Positions 1 through 7,211 of a stretch of DNA of 13,418 nt are shown in pieces. How positions within the stretch are numbered: the first letter of the stretch is position 1; the number at the start of each line of letters is the position of its first letter. The notes below the pieces were generated by a model, which saw only the letters and a list, made by a program, of their open reading frames with translations, ran no database searches and was not told the origin of the DNA. The stretch comes from Gemmatimonadales bacterium UBA7835 (GTDB lineage Bacteria; Gemmatimonadota; Gemmatimonadetes; Longimicrobiales; Gaopeijiaceae): NCBI GenBank assembly GCA_002500925.1, contig DLTN01000054.1:3165-16582 (forward strand), given 5' to 3'. The position numbers and the translations under genes were made by a program.

Positions 1-108
1 AATTCGACTGTCTACCATCACAATCACGCTGGTGGACCTTTAGCAGGGCACCGAGGTTAAGGATTAAAGTTGCTCTCATTACGTTTCGCATGATCTGGCG
101 GGTACTGG

Positions 109-2523
109 TTGTCAATCGAATTTGAACGGCTAGAGGCTGCTCTCCCACAGCGCTACACGCTAATTCGTGAACTCGCTCGGGGAGGTATGTCACGCGTCTA
201 CTTGGCCCGTGAGTCCATGCCAGGCCGTGACGTTGTGATCAAGGTGCTCGACCACGAGCTCTCTGCACGGATGGGTCCCGACAAGTTCGTTCATGAGGTT
301 GAGGTCACATCTCAGCTTCAACATCCACATGTGGTACCTATCTACTCGGCCGGGGACGCGGACGGGACGCTCTACTACGTAATGCCATACATAGATGGGG
401 CCAGCCTTCGTGATCGTCTCGCTAAGGAGGGAAGGCTTCCGATCGCTGAGTCGTTGAGTATCACGCACCAAATAGCTAGCGCCCTTCAACACGCTCACAC
501 GAAAGGGGTAACTCACAGCGATATCAAGCCTTCCAACATTCTATTTCAGGGCGGACTCGCGGTAGTCACCGACTTCGGTATCGCAGATGCCCTAAGAGTC
601 CCTGAAGGAGGAGGTGAATTCACCCGAAGCGGTCTTCCGATCGGCACTCCGGATTACATGAGTCCAGAGCAAGCCAGCGGTGACAACCGGGTTGATGAGA
701 AAACTGACATCTATGCCCTAGCTTGCGTTCTCTTTGAAATGCTGGCTGGCCAGCCCCCGTTCCACAGCCGCACAGCTCAGGCCACCCTCGCTCGCCATCT
801 TACGGACACCATGCCGTCAATCAGGTCGGTCCGATCTTCTGTACCTACCGCGCTCGAGCAAGTCATAGCCCAGGCACTCTCGAAGTCGCCAGCTGACCGG
901 CCGAATACTGTCTCCCAATTTGCCGAGGCCCTAGTCGTCGCGAACAGCGTCGAGCCCCCACTCACGGGTGAGATCGGACAAAGGCCTCCAGCGTTCTCTT
1001 CTTGGCGCACTTGGGTCACAGCAGGTGTCCTAGCTATAGCAGCTATCGGATTTTCGATTCGGGGATGGTCAGGCGCACCACAGGACGGGCCATGGGAGTC
1101 GTCCGTGGCCGTAATTCCATTTGAGAACCGGACCGGCGACCAAGCGTTCGACCTCCTCGGACTGTCGATCGCAGAAGAAGTAATCACTCGACTGACGACG
1201 ATCCCGGGAGTTTTTGTCATCGATCCGTATACAGCCGTCTCAGCCATGCGCGCCGAGATTGGCACGCCTGACCTTCTCGATTCTCTGAAAGTAGAACGGA
1301 TTCTGCATGGCTACATTGAGAGCCGCGGAAATCGACTGGTCGTGAACGTCTCAGAATCAAACCCTGAAGGATTCATCTCCTTCCGGACCCAGTACGAAAT
1401 GCATCCCGACAGTCTCACCAGCGGACAAGTCAGAGTTACGAACGCGGTGACCCTCTCTTTCCTGACGGACGTTGGTCTTGAAAACCTCTTCGATCCTGGA
1501 GGCTCGGTGATCGGTCCTGGTCGGGACGCGTATCTCGCAGGAAATGAAGCCCTCGGACAGAGGACGCCGGAGGGTATGCGTGAGGCCACTCTTCGCTTCC
1601 GAGAAGCAATCGAGCTAGAACCCCGGTCCGCCACCGCTCTCTCTGCTTTATCGTCGACATATGCTCTATCTCTCTATTACAAGTACGATATCGGCTTAAC
1701 ACCCTACGAGCTCGCGGCTCGTTCACTAGCAGCAGCCGACTCCGCGATCGCGGTGGGGCCCCAAGTCGCCAATGGGTACTCCGCACGAGGCTACATTCGA
1801 GGTCTGTTGCGGATTGACATGGAGGGAGCTGCTGAAGACTTCGAAACGGCAGAGTCTCTGGCACCAAACGCTCCAAACGGACCAAGCTGGTCAGCCCGCA
1901 TTCTAGCTGGACAGGGAAGGATCGATGAGGCATTCAGAGAAGCAGAGCGGGCGCGCGACCTCGATCCTCGTCAAGCAGGGCGTCGAACGGCTCTAGCATC
2001 TCTTGGTTTTCAACTTGGTCGCTACGACGTCACTATCGAGGAGGCACGTGAAGCCTATGGCATCGAAAACCAGCTCCTGCTCGCCAAGGCATTTGAAGGT
2101 CGTGCGCTCGCGATGGTCGGCCGCACGCGAGAGTGTCTCGCGATTGACTTCGGGGTGTACGACCTAGTCCGGGCGCTATGCCTTCACGTAGGCGGGAGGG
2201 TAGCTGAAGCACGACAGGTGGTTGAAGACGCCGAAAGGCAGTTAGAAAGCGAAGGAAGTCCTAATACTGACTATACAGCCGAGCTAATAGCACAGGATCT
2301 GGCTTCATATTATGGAATGATAGGAGACGCGCGCGGTGCCACCCGATGGCTTGAATTCGCCTTCGACCTATCCCCCTCAGGAGTAGACACACGCGTCCTC
2401 GGATCCTCTCTGTTCGAGCCGGTAAGGAATGACGGTCGATTCAGTCGGGCCATAGATGCAGTGCATCTCGCGGCTCGCGAGCGAGTACGGAATATGCGGA
2501 CGAGTCTCAACGGTGACCTCTGA
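109..2523 (+). CDS. Membrane-anchored Ser/Thr protein kinase with TolB/FlgO-like and TPR domains
   Basis: A PknB-type kinase occupies residues about 16-275. Visible motifs are the glycine loop (ARGGMSRVYLA), the ATP-binding lysine K45 in VVIK, helix-C glutamate E63, catalytic loop HSDIKPSN (D138, K140, N143), DFG at 155-157 and GTPDYMSPEQ at 179-188. A single membrane helix lies at about 302-318. It is followed by a domain starting SSVAVIPFENRTGD, which resembles the TolB-N/FlgO-like fold found behind kinases in several phyla, and then by TPR-like repeats from about 490 to 790. The predicted layout is a cytoplasmic kinase with an extracytoplasmic sensor or scaffold. The start is TTG at 109, chosen because the kinase domain begins about 15 residues in; only a weak purine-rich stretch precedes it. 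Oddity: the usual HRD arginine is serine (HSD), making it a non-RD kinase, though the catalytic residues are intact so activity is expected. Substrate unknown. The downstream secreted protein lies 34 bp away and may be co-transcribed. Confidence 0.93.
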   Translation: MSIEFERLEAALPQRYTLIRELARGGMSRVYLARESMPGRDVVIKVLDHELSARMGPDKFVHEVEVTSQLQHPHVVPIYSAGDADGTLYYVMPYIDGASLRDRLAKEGRLPIAESLSITHQIASALQHAHTKGVTHSDIKPSNILFQGGLAVVTDFGIADALRVPEGGGEFTRSGLPIGTPDYMSPEQASGDNRVDEKTDIYALACVLFEMLAGQPPFHSRTAQATLARHLTDTMPSIRSVRSSVPTALEQVIAQALSKSPADRPNTVSQFAEALVVANSVEPPLTGEIGQRPPAFSSWRTWVTAGVLAIAAIGFSIRGWSGAPQDGPWESSVAVIPFENRTGDQAFDLLGLSIAEEVITRLTTIPGVFVIDPYTAVSAMRAEIGTPDLLDSLKVERILHGYIESRGNRLVVNVSESNPEGFISFRTQYEMHPDSLTSGQVRVTNAVTLSFLTDVGLENLFDPGGSVIGPGRDAYLAGNEALGQRTPEGMREATLRFREAIELEPRSATALSALSSTYALSLYYKYDIGLTPYELAARSLAAADSAIAVGPQVANGYSARGYIRGLLRIDMEGAAEDFETAESLAPNAPNGPSWSARILAGQGRIDEAFREAERARDLDPRQAGRRTALASLGFQLGRYDVTIEEAREAYGIENQLLLAKAFEGRALAMVGRTRECLAIDFGVYDLVRALCLHVGGRVAEARQVVEDAERQLESEGSPNTDYTAELIAQDLASYYGMIGDARGATRWLEFAFDLSPSGVDTRVLGSSLFEPVRNDGRFSRAIDAVHLAARERVRNMRTSLNGDL

Positions 2524-2557
2524 GCACTTTCCTGCTATCCGTGGAGCATTAGGTATC

Positions 2558-3109
2558 GTGAAACTCGTCATGCTAGGGCTCGCGATGATCATACTGCTCA
2601 GTGCTCCCGCTTTTTCGTCCGCCCAAGAACGCTCCGAGACCGCCAACGTACTCTCTGCGCTTCAGGATGGAGGGTTGTGGGTCACAATTCCGATATTGGC
2701 CGGCGAAGGCACTATCAGCACAGTTCGAGTCCCCGCCATGGCGCTCGGTATCACCGGATGCGTGAACGTCTGGCACGGCCACTCCGGGAGCTGGCAGATT
2801 GAAGCTCACGAAAACGTGCTTGGTTCGGTGTTAAGAATCGAAGCACAGCCTGGGTTAGGGGTCCCCTTTGAGCACGACTTTGGGATGCAAGCTCAGGTAG
2901 ACGTCAAATTCAGCTGGAGCGAAGCACGCGACACGACTCTGATGCTCTGGGTCGGCGTGGCGCTAGCGGGTTCCAAAAACGAATCTTTGTGCCAGCCGAA
3001 ATACGGGGACCACGGAGTCTTTGGCTTCAATCAATCTGGACTGCGGTCACCTTCGACCATGGAATATTCTCTACCAGATAGAGTCGATCGCCCTGCGCTC
3101 CTAGGATAA
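2558..3109 (+). CDS. Small secreted protein of unknown function
   Basis: This gene of about 183 aa is not recognised. A GTG at 2558 is preferred over the ATG at 2456, which lies inside the kinase gene. The GTG has a GGAG 11 bp upstream and gives a clean signal peptide: Lys2, a hydrophobic core LGLAMIILL, and a likely cleavage after AFSSA. The mature part is beta-rich in appearance and holds two cysteines (in ITGCVNVW and ESLCQPK) that could form a disulfide. It follows the kinase by 34 bp on the same strand, so co-transcription is likely. Its last roughly 28 codons overlap the 3' end of the convergent beta-propeller gene, and that tail (from about FNQSGLRS) looks low in structure. It may be an extension created by loss of an earlier stop. 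Function cannot be stated from sequence. Confidence 0.62.
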   Translation: MKLVMLGLAMIILLSAPAFSSAQERSETANVLSALQDGGLWVTIPILAGEGTISTVRVPAMALGITGCVNVWHGHSGSWQIEAHENVLGSVLRIEAQPGLGVPFEHDFGMQAQVDVKFSWSEARDTTLMLWVGVALAGSKNESLCQPKYGDHGVFGFNQSGLRSPSTMEYSLPDRVDRPALLG

Positions 3110-4076
3110 GAGGGAGAGACCTGGTACGGGCTATCTCCGCACCGTTGTCTAGACGGAGCAACCTCGACTCGAAAATCTCGGTCTCCCCTTCTTCGGGGAT
3201 CTCATGCATCCGAATTTCGTGCTGTATCAAAAGCATCGAGTCACCCCAAGGAACCACCGAGCGCAAGAGATGCGACCCGCTGACGTGGTCGAATCGACGA
3301 CCTAAACCGATCCCGTCATCACTATACACGACGATCGGGTTGAAGTCTTCGAAGGCCTTACTCCAAACTTCCACACCTCTCTCGTCATGTAGGCGAACCA
3401 TTGACTGAACGAAGCTGACATCGATCACTCCACTTCGTGTACAAAAAAGCTCAGACGGCGTCAGTTCTTCAACAGCGATCTCTTGTAATTCTGGACCAAG
3501 TTCATCTGCTCCAGCCACGTGCGGAGCCTCCCCGAAAGACCGCACTGGGCCATCCGCTCCTAATTCATGGATGATCTTCCCATTGAGCAGGTAGCTCATG
3601 TAGGTGCGATCACCAACTGAGCAAAAGCCCGTCTCACCGAATGCAAACGCTCTCCACCGATTCTTGAAAGCTAGGGTCTCAGTCCCAGCCTCGAATATCG
3701 AGACCCACGAACTCCCTGGGTCCCAGAGCATCAATCGACCTGAGTCGCTCCAAGCGATACCTGAGGGTCTGTCGATTTGCCCTTCTTCGAGACCGATTTC
3801 AGTCAGAGACGATATATAGCCACCATCCGAGTCGAATAGGTGCACCCTAGGACCGCCAAGATCCAAAACCGCTAGGCGTCTATCTGAATCTACCTCGACG
3901 TCCCAAATACCCTCAAAGACTTCATGGGCGGCACCAGTCTCTTTGCCCAGCTCGAAAATGGTATCAAACACCAGCCCCTCGAATGACGAGGGCATATCGG
4001 GAGGCGGACCCGAGCACGCTCCGAGAAAAACGAGAAACACAGGACCGAGGCTTCCAGACATAGACCATGCTTTCAT
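3027..4076 (-). CDS. Lipoprotein with 6-bladed beta-propeller (NHL-like) repeats
   Basis: 349 aa. The N-terminus is a lipoprotein signal with lipobox LGAC (Cys21), so the protein should be anchored in a membrane facing the periplasm or outside. From residue about 55 there are repeated propeller blades. The clearest reads VDSDRRLAVLDLGGPRVHLF, followed by DSDGGYISSL and then a GQIDRPSGIAWSDSGRLMLWD unit, which is the NHL/6-bladed spacing. Later blades are more divergent. Such lipoproteins usually bind ligands or act as scaffolds; no catalytic residues can be named. The start at 4076 is supported by an ATGA overlap with the upstream 360-aa secreted protein, implying translational coupling. A second Met at residue 6 is possible. 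The gene ends 83 bp inside the convergent secreted-protein gene. Confidence 0.85.
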   Translation of the reverse strand: MKAWSMSGSLGPVFLVFLGACSGPPPDMPSSFEGLVFDTIFELGKETGAAHEVFEGIWDVEVDSDRRLAVLDLGGPRVHLFDSDGGYISSLTEIGLEEGQIDRPSGIAWSDSGRLMLWDPGSSWVSIFEAGTETLAFKNRWRAFAFGETGFCSVGDRTYMSYLLNGKIIHELGADGPVRSFGEAPHVAGADELGPELQEIAVEELTPSELFCTRSGVIDVSFVQSMVRLHDERGVEVWSKAFEDFNPIVVYSDDGIGLGRRFDHVSGSHLLRSVVPWGDSMLLIQHEIRMHEIPEEGETEIFESRLLRLDNGAEIARTRSLPLILGAQGDRLYLVENIPWSKVTAVQID

Positions 4077-5155
4077 CGACCGCGAGGCATCCCCGGAATA
4101 GTCAATCCCGGACCACCACCACTACTGAAGTGGGCTGCATGGCCATCTACGTTCAACTCGCTCTGGGTCATCACGGAAAGTGGATATCCCCCCTGGAAGA
4201 ATATTCCGTGACGAAGTGCCATGATCTCCCACTCGTCCTGGTCCGTCACCGCAAGCTCCGGATCCATAAAGAAGTCAGTGATAGCCTCTATTGCGCCTGG
4301 GACATCCGGAACATCGGGAGAAGCCAGAACGTCCGCCAAGACCTCTAAATACATACTGAGGTTGTCCCATATCATGGCAGCCTGTGGGCTCAGCCAAATC
4401 AGGCCAGGTGCGATCGCAGGTGCCAGGGGAATCTCACTCGGAAAGAACTCGGGCGGCTCACCATACGTCAGCTTCGAGAAATAGCGATTTGTCACAGTAT
4501 CGATACCCTCCTTTCGCTCCACGCCAGGATCGATATCAGTGAACGGTTCAGTCGCCGCGAGACGGAACCAGTGGCCCGCCCAAATAAATCCATCTAAGTC
4601 GGCGTATCCAGTGCGGAAATCGAGGGCAAACGCATGGTCGTAAAGGATATCCATGTTCTTGGGGGCGCTCGTTAGAGCAGCGCCGGGTCGGCTATGATAC
4701 AGGGCGACTGCATCTTCTAGGTGAGCACTCCTGTGCATCACGCTATGATCAGCCAAAATCGAGATGACTTCCCTCTGGAATGCTCGTCCCCACCTGACAA
4801 CTTCGGCAGCCCTAGAGCCGAGCGCGTCCAGGCCTGCTTCTGCAATCTCCCCATCCTCCGGTTCACCTTCACCCTGCACCACCGAAGTCATACGATCAAT
4901 CATGTCAAACTCAAAGCCAAACGTTGGAAGGTCCGTCCCGCTAGAACGAACGATTCCTCCTTCAATCGCCAGCTCGTAGAGCAACACCCCATGCGCCTGG
5001 TCTAGTCGTCTGAGTGTCTCTAAAACTTCAGGATAATGCTCCCGCAGAGCCGATGCGGACCCCAACTCTCCCACATGCTGAGCTTCTAGCTTGAACCCGA
5101 ACAAAAACGCCGGCATAACAAGCAGCAAAATCAAGCGCAGGATCTGAACACTCAT
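4073..5155 (-). CDS. Exported protein of unknown function (about 360 aa)
   Basis: Not recognised. The open frame extends upstream to 5365, but that part overlaps copC on the other strand. The ATG at 5155 gives a proper signal peptide (ILRLILLLVMPAFLFGF, cleavage likely after LEA), so it is preferred, although no clear ribosome site precedes it; an ATG at 5200 is the alternative. The mature protein looks mainly helical, is rich in acidic residues, and has scattered Trp, His and Met (for example WAGHWFRLA, and MIWDNLSMYLEVLADVLASP followed by DVPDVPGA). The C-terminus is Gly/Pro-rich and ends near GMPRGR. No catalytic motif or repeat was identified. The gene is divergent from copC over a 103 bp gap and overlaps the downstream propeller lipoprotein by ATGA, so the two exported products are probably made together. 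Confidence 0.72.
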   Translation of the reverse strand: MSVQILRLILLLVMPAFLFGFKLEAQHVGELGSASALREHYPEVLETLRRLDQAHGVLLYELAIEGGIVRSSGTDLPTFGFEFDMIDRMTSVVQGEGEPEDGEIAEAGLDALGSRAAEVVRWGRAFQREVISILADHSVMHRSAHLEDAVALYHSRPGAALTSAPKNMDILYDHAFALDFRTGYADLDGFIWAGHWFRLAATEPFTDIDPGVERKEGIDTVTNRYFSKLTYGEPPEFFPSEIPLAPAIAPGLIWLSPQAAMIWDNLSMYLEVLADVLASPDVPDVPGAIEAITDFFMDPELAVTDQDEWEIMALRHGIFFQGGYPLSVMTQSELNVDGHAAHFSSGGGPGLTIPGMPRGR

Positions 5156-5166
5156 ACGTGTGTGCG

Positions 5167-5195
5167 TTGACGGCAGGGGTTGTTGCTCGAAGAAT
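5167..5195 (+). promoter_or_regulatory. Candidate sigma70-type promoter for copC-copD-cytochrome c
   Basis: TTGACG at 5167-5172 (5 of 6 to the -35 consensus) is followed by a 17-base spacer and AAGAAT at 5190-5195 (4 of 6 to the -10 consensus). It sits 64 bases before the copC start in the divergent gap. A weaker minus-strand pair (TTGCTG at 5227-5232, CATCAT at 5204-5209, 17-base spacer) could serve the divergent gene. Motif match only. Confidence 0.35.
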
Positions 5196-5211
5196 GCCAT
5201 CCCATGATGGC
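5196..5211. repeat. Perfect inverted repeat in the divergent control region
   Basis: GCCATC-CCAT-GATGGC: 6-bp arms with a 4-base loop, directly after the candidate copC -10 box and overlapping the weak opposite-strand -10. It could be an operator for a dimeric regulator or a small 5'-leader hairpin. An arm of this length can also arise by chance. Confidence 0.4.
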
Positions 5212-5242
5212 CTAGGTGATTAAAGGCAGCAACCAGGCCCTC

Positions 5243-5247
5243 GGAGG
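5243..5247 (+). promoter_or_regulatory. Ribosome binding site of copC
   Basis: GGAGG, 11 bases before the ATG at 5259. It fixes the copC start and so supports cutting back the opposite-strand frame, which would otherwise run through it. Confidence 0.6.
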
Positions 5248-5258
5248 CAAACGATACG

Positions 5259-5720
5259 ATGAGTCGAGCACGATGGAATATTAAGGGGATCTCTTCTTCC
5301 TCCGTGCTCTGGATTAGTGTCGTCATCATGGTCACACCCGGCCTGTCCGCAACCGCTCCGGACACCTTTCGGAATCCCAGTACTGACCGCGAAGTGAGCA
5401 GTGCGGCGCGAACCCCTCACATAACGCTGGAAGCATCCCTACCTGAGGACGACCAGACCGTCGACGAGGAAGTGACTGAGGTTCGGCTTTTTTTTTCCGA
5501 TGCTCCGCTAATGCGTGGGGCATCAATTCGCATCGTAAACTCATCCCGCAGGCTCGTACGTAGTGGCCCTCCACAGGCCGACCCCACAGATGCAAAGCAA
5601 CTTTCGGTCAGTATAGATCCAGCGCTTCCCGCAGGGAGATATGTGGTACAGTGGCGCTGTATCGCTGATGACGGACACGTCATGCGCGGAGACTTCACGT
5701 TCGAGGTATCTGGAAGTTGA
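5259..5720 (+). CDS. copC: CopC-domain periplasmic copper-binding protein
   Basis: 153 aa. A signal peptide (basic N-terminus, core SSVLWISVVIMVTPGL, likely cleavage near SATA) is followed by a single CopC beta-barrel domain from residue about 54 to 150. Diagnostic features are the LPEDDQTVDEEVTEVRLFFS stretch, LPAGRYVVQW, and ADDGHVMRGDFTFEV. The Cu(II) ligands of the family (N-terminal His, plus Asp and His of the DGH motif) correspond to H54, D138 and H140. The Met-rich Cu(I) loop of Pseudomonas CopC is not visible. Oddity: about 20 residues lie between the predicted cleavage site and H54, whereas in classical CopC the His is the mature N-terminus. CopC delivers copper in the periplasm and works with CopD, encoded immediately downstream with a 4-base TTGA overlap. 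A run of nine T lies inside the gene at 5488-5496. Confidence 0.88.
   Translation: MSRARWNIKGISSSSVLWISVVIMVTPGLSATAPDTFRNPSTDREVSSAARTPHITLEASLPEDDQTVDEEVTEVRLFFSDAPLMRGASIRIVNSSRRLVRSGPPQADPTDAKQLSVSIDPALPAGRYVVQWRCIADDGHVMRGDFTFEVSGS
5488..5496. repeat. T9 homopolymer inside copC
   Basis: Nine consecutive T encode the end of RLFFS. The CopC domain reads through in one frame, so the count is consistent with a functional gene. The tract is a possible slippage or sequencing-error site. Confidence 0.8.
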
Positions 5721-6658
5721 TTTGGTTCTTAACAACGATCCAGCAGGGAATCCTATTCGCTGCGACCATCTTTTTTATCGGGTGCGTCACTTGGCGAACC
5801 CTCATCGCACCGGACGTAGCAGGTACGTTAGAAGACGGCCGCTTCCGACTCGGGCGTACCCAAGCTCTCGTTGTGCGATGGGCGCGCCGCTCGTGCGCCG
5901 CTCTGATCCTAGCATGGAACATGCGACTGCTCGTTCAGGTCATCGCCTTTCGAGACCCGTTCGCACCGATATGGGACGACATATCACTTCTTCTCTTTCA
6001 GACTGTGTGGGGAAAGATATGGATGCTCCAAGGAGTCGTGATCGCACTCATCGCCAGCACTCTCACATGGGGGCTACCCACAGGTAACGAGAGCGGAGAG
6101 CCTCCACCCATGCAGGTGACTCCCGCCTGGGTGCTACTCTCGGGGCTGACTATTGCACTGACATCGACACTCGCCATGTCAGGACATGCGATGGGCGCTG
6201 ACTCCTGGCGCTGGATCGCTGTCTCTGCAGATGTACTTCACACGCTTTCCGCGGGTATATGGATGGGATCACTAGCGGTGATCATCGGCGCCTCGCACCA
6301 AGGTCCAAAACGGACCGCATCCGACACGCAAGCTTTCGGCGCTCAGATACAGCGCTTCTCCACCCTAGCTCTTCGAGCAGGGCTCGCTGTGGTGTTAATG
6401 GGAGTAGTACTGACTTGGACCCACCTTTCCTCACCATCAGATCTTTGGATGACGGGATACGGTCGTGTCTTGAGCAGTAAAGTCATCGTTGTGACTCTCA
6501 TATTCGGACTCGGATTCTGGAACTGGCGCAAGGGTGTGCCGATAAGCGAGAGCGAGAGCGGCATGCGTATGATTCAACGACGTGGCTCTTGGGAACTCAT
6601 TCTAGCAGCTGGAGTCATATTCCTGACCGCAATTCTAGTCCATTCTGTCAAACCTTGA
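5717..6658 (+). CDS. copD: CopD-family copper transport membrane protein
   Basis: 313 aa with about eight membrane helices (roughly 5-25, 55-75, 93-117, 137-153, 168-190, 217-236, 253-270, 292-310). Family signatures are SGHAMG (His157), LHTLSAGIWMGSL (His175) and FSTLALRAGLAVVLMGVVL followed by TGYGRVLSSKV. CopD sits in the inner membrane and is thought to move copper inward, or to help load copper enzymes, together with CopC. The start is TTG at 5717, forming a TTGA overlap with the copC stop; GAGG about 10 bases upstream supports it. The cytochrome c gene follows after 15 bases. Length and helix number fit bacterial CopD/PcoD proteins. Confidence 0.9.
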   Translation: MIWFLTTIQQGILFAATIFFIGCVTWRTLIAPDVAGTLEDGRFRLGRTQALVVRWARRSCAALILAWNMRLLVQVIAFRDPFAPIWDDISLLLFQTVWGKIWMLQGVVIALIASTLTWGLPTGNESGEPPPMQVTPAWVLLSGLTIALTSTLAMSGHAMGADSWRWIAVSADVLHTLSAGIWMGSLAVIIGASHQGPKRTASDTQAFGAQIQRFSTLALRAGLAVVLMGVVLTWTHLSSPSDLWMTGYGRVLSSKVIVVTLIFGLGFWNWRKGVPISESESGMRMIQRRGSWELILAAGVIFLTAILVHSVKP

Positions 6659-6673
6659 TGCGCTCTTGATCCC

Positions 6674-7195
6674 ATGTATAGAAACAATCTTAAGAATATT
6701 TCTTTGAGACTCATGGTGATGACTTCTGCTTTTCTGCTCGGAGCATGCAGCAATGAAGAAGTCGCCAAGATCAGTAAGATCAGAGCAGGTGAAATGTTTT
6801 ATGAAGCGACTTGTTTTTCATGCCATGGTGAAGGTGGGCTCGGAGACGGACCGATGGCCGAAATGCTTCCGGTGCGCCCTCCTCCCTTAACGGAACACTT
6901 AGCACATCATCCGATTGATCAATTGGTCCAGATAATTCGAGATGGTGTGCCCCCCGCGATGCCACCGACTCCATTGACCGATGACGAAATCCGACTGGTG
7001 ATCGATTACACCTGGACTCTCGTCCCTGACTCCTTGGTTGAGGAGCTGAGAGAGATGCAAAGGGAGGTGGAACTTGGCGTCTCAACGGACACGCAGAAGG
7101 ACACCATAAATGGGCAAGAAGACTCGTCATCTAGCAGTATGTCCGGGATGACACACAGCGAACAAATGGAGCCATCGGATACGAACAAGAACTAG
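6674..7195 (+). CDS. Lipoprotein monoheme cytochrome c
   Basis: 173 aa. A lipoprotein signal ends in the lipobox LGAC (Cys25). A class I cytochrome c domain spans about 35-118: heme site CFSCH (C47, C50, H51), typical GEGGLGDGPMA after it, and a probable axial Met96 in PAMPPTPLTDDEI. The protein is therefore a membrane-tethered periplasmic electron carrier. A tail of about 50 residues follows; it is acidic, then Ser-rich, with SSSSSMSGMTHSEQM holding three Met and one His, which might bind copper (inference). The gene follows copD by 15 bases in the same direction, so it is likely co-transcribed. The context suggests a role in copper-linked respiration or oxidase assembly. It ends 3 bases from the convergent rhomboid gene. 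Confidence 0.88.
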   Translation: MYRNNLKNISLRLMVMTSAFLLGACSNEEVAKISKIRAGEMFYEATCFSCHGEGGLGDGPMAEMLPVRPPPLTEHLAHHPIDQLVQIIRDGVPPAMPPTPLTDDEIRLVIDYTWTLVPDSLVEELREMQREVELGVSTDTQKDTINGQEDSSSSSMSGMTHSEQMEPSDTNKN

Positions 7196-7211
7196 TTCCT
7201 AGTTTGCCTTG
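7186..7211. other. Inverted repeat spanning two convergent stop codons
   Basis: AACTAG-TTC-CTAGTT (7190-7204) is a perfect 6-bp-arm hairpin. CAAG (7186-7189) and CTTG (7208-7211) can extend the stem past a 3-base bulge. The TAG stops of the cytochrome gene (+) and rhomboid gene (-) are the mirror halves. It may be a weak bidirectional terminator, but it is not GC-rich and lacks a T run. Confidence 0.4.

Noticed and set aside
1..60. Possible 3' end of a plus-strand gene entering from the left edge
   Set aside because: Nineteen codons ending at TAA with His-rich content but no identifiable domain.
777..1265. Long minus-strand open frame within the kinase gene
   Set aside because: Antisense shadow of a well-supported gene; the translation has no domain character.
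5156..5365. Upstream 70-codon extension of the minus-strand exported protein gene
   Set aside because: It overlaps the copC start and signal-peptide region on the other strand, and the internal ATG at 5155 gives a normal signal peptide.
5641..6087. Plus-strand frame overlapping copC and copD
   Set aside because: Arg/His/Ser-rich shadow frame; copC and copD have strong family signatures in other frames.
6545..6560. GCGAGA tandem repeat in copD
   Set aside because: Only two to three copies encoding SESES in a loop; too short to be a repeat feature.
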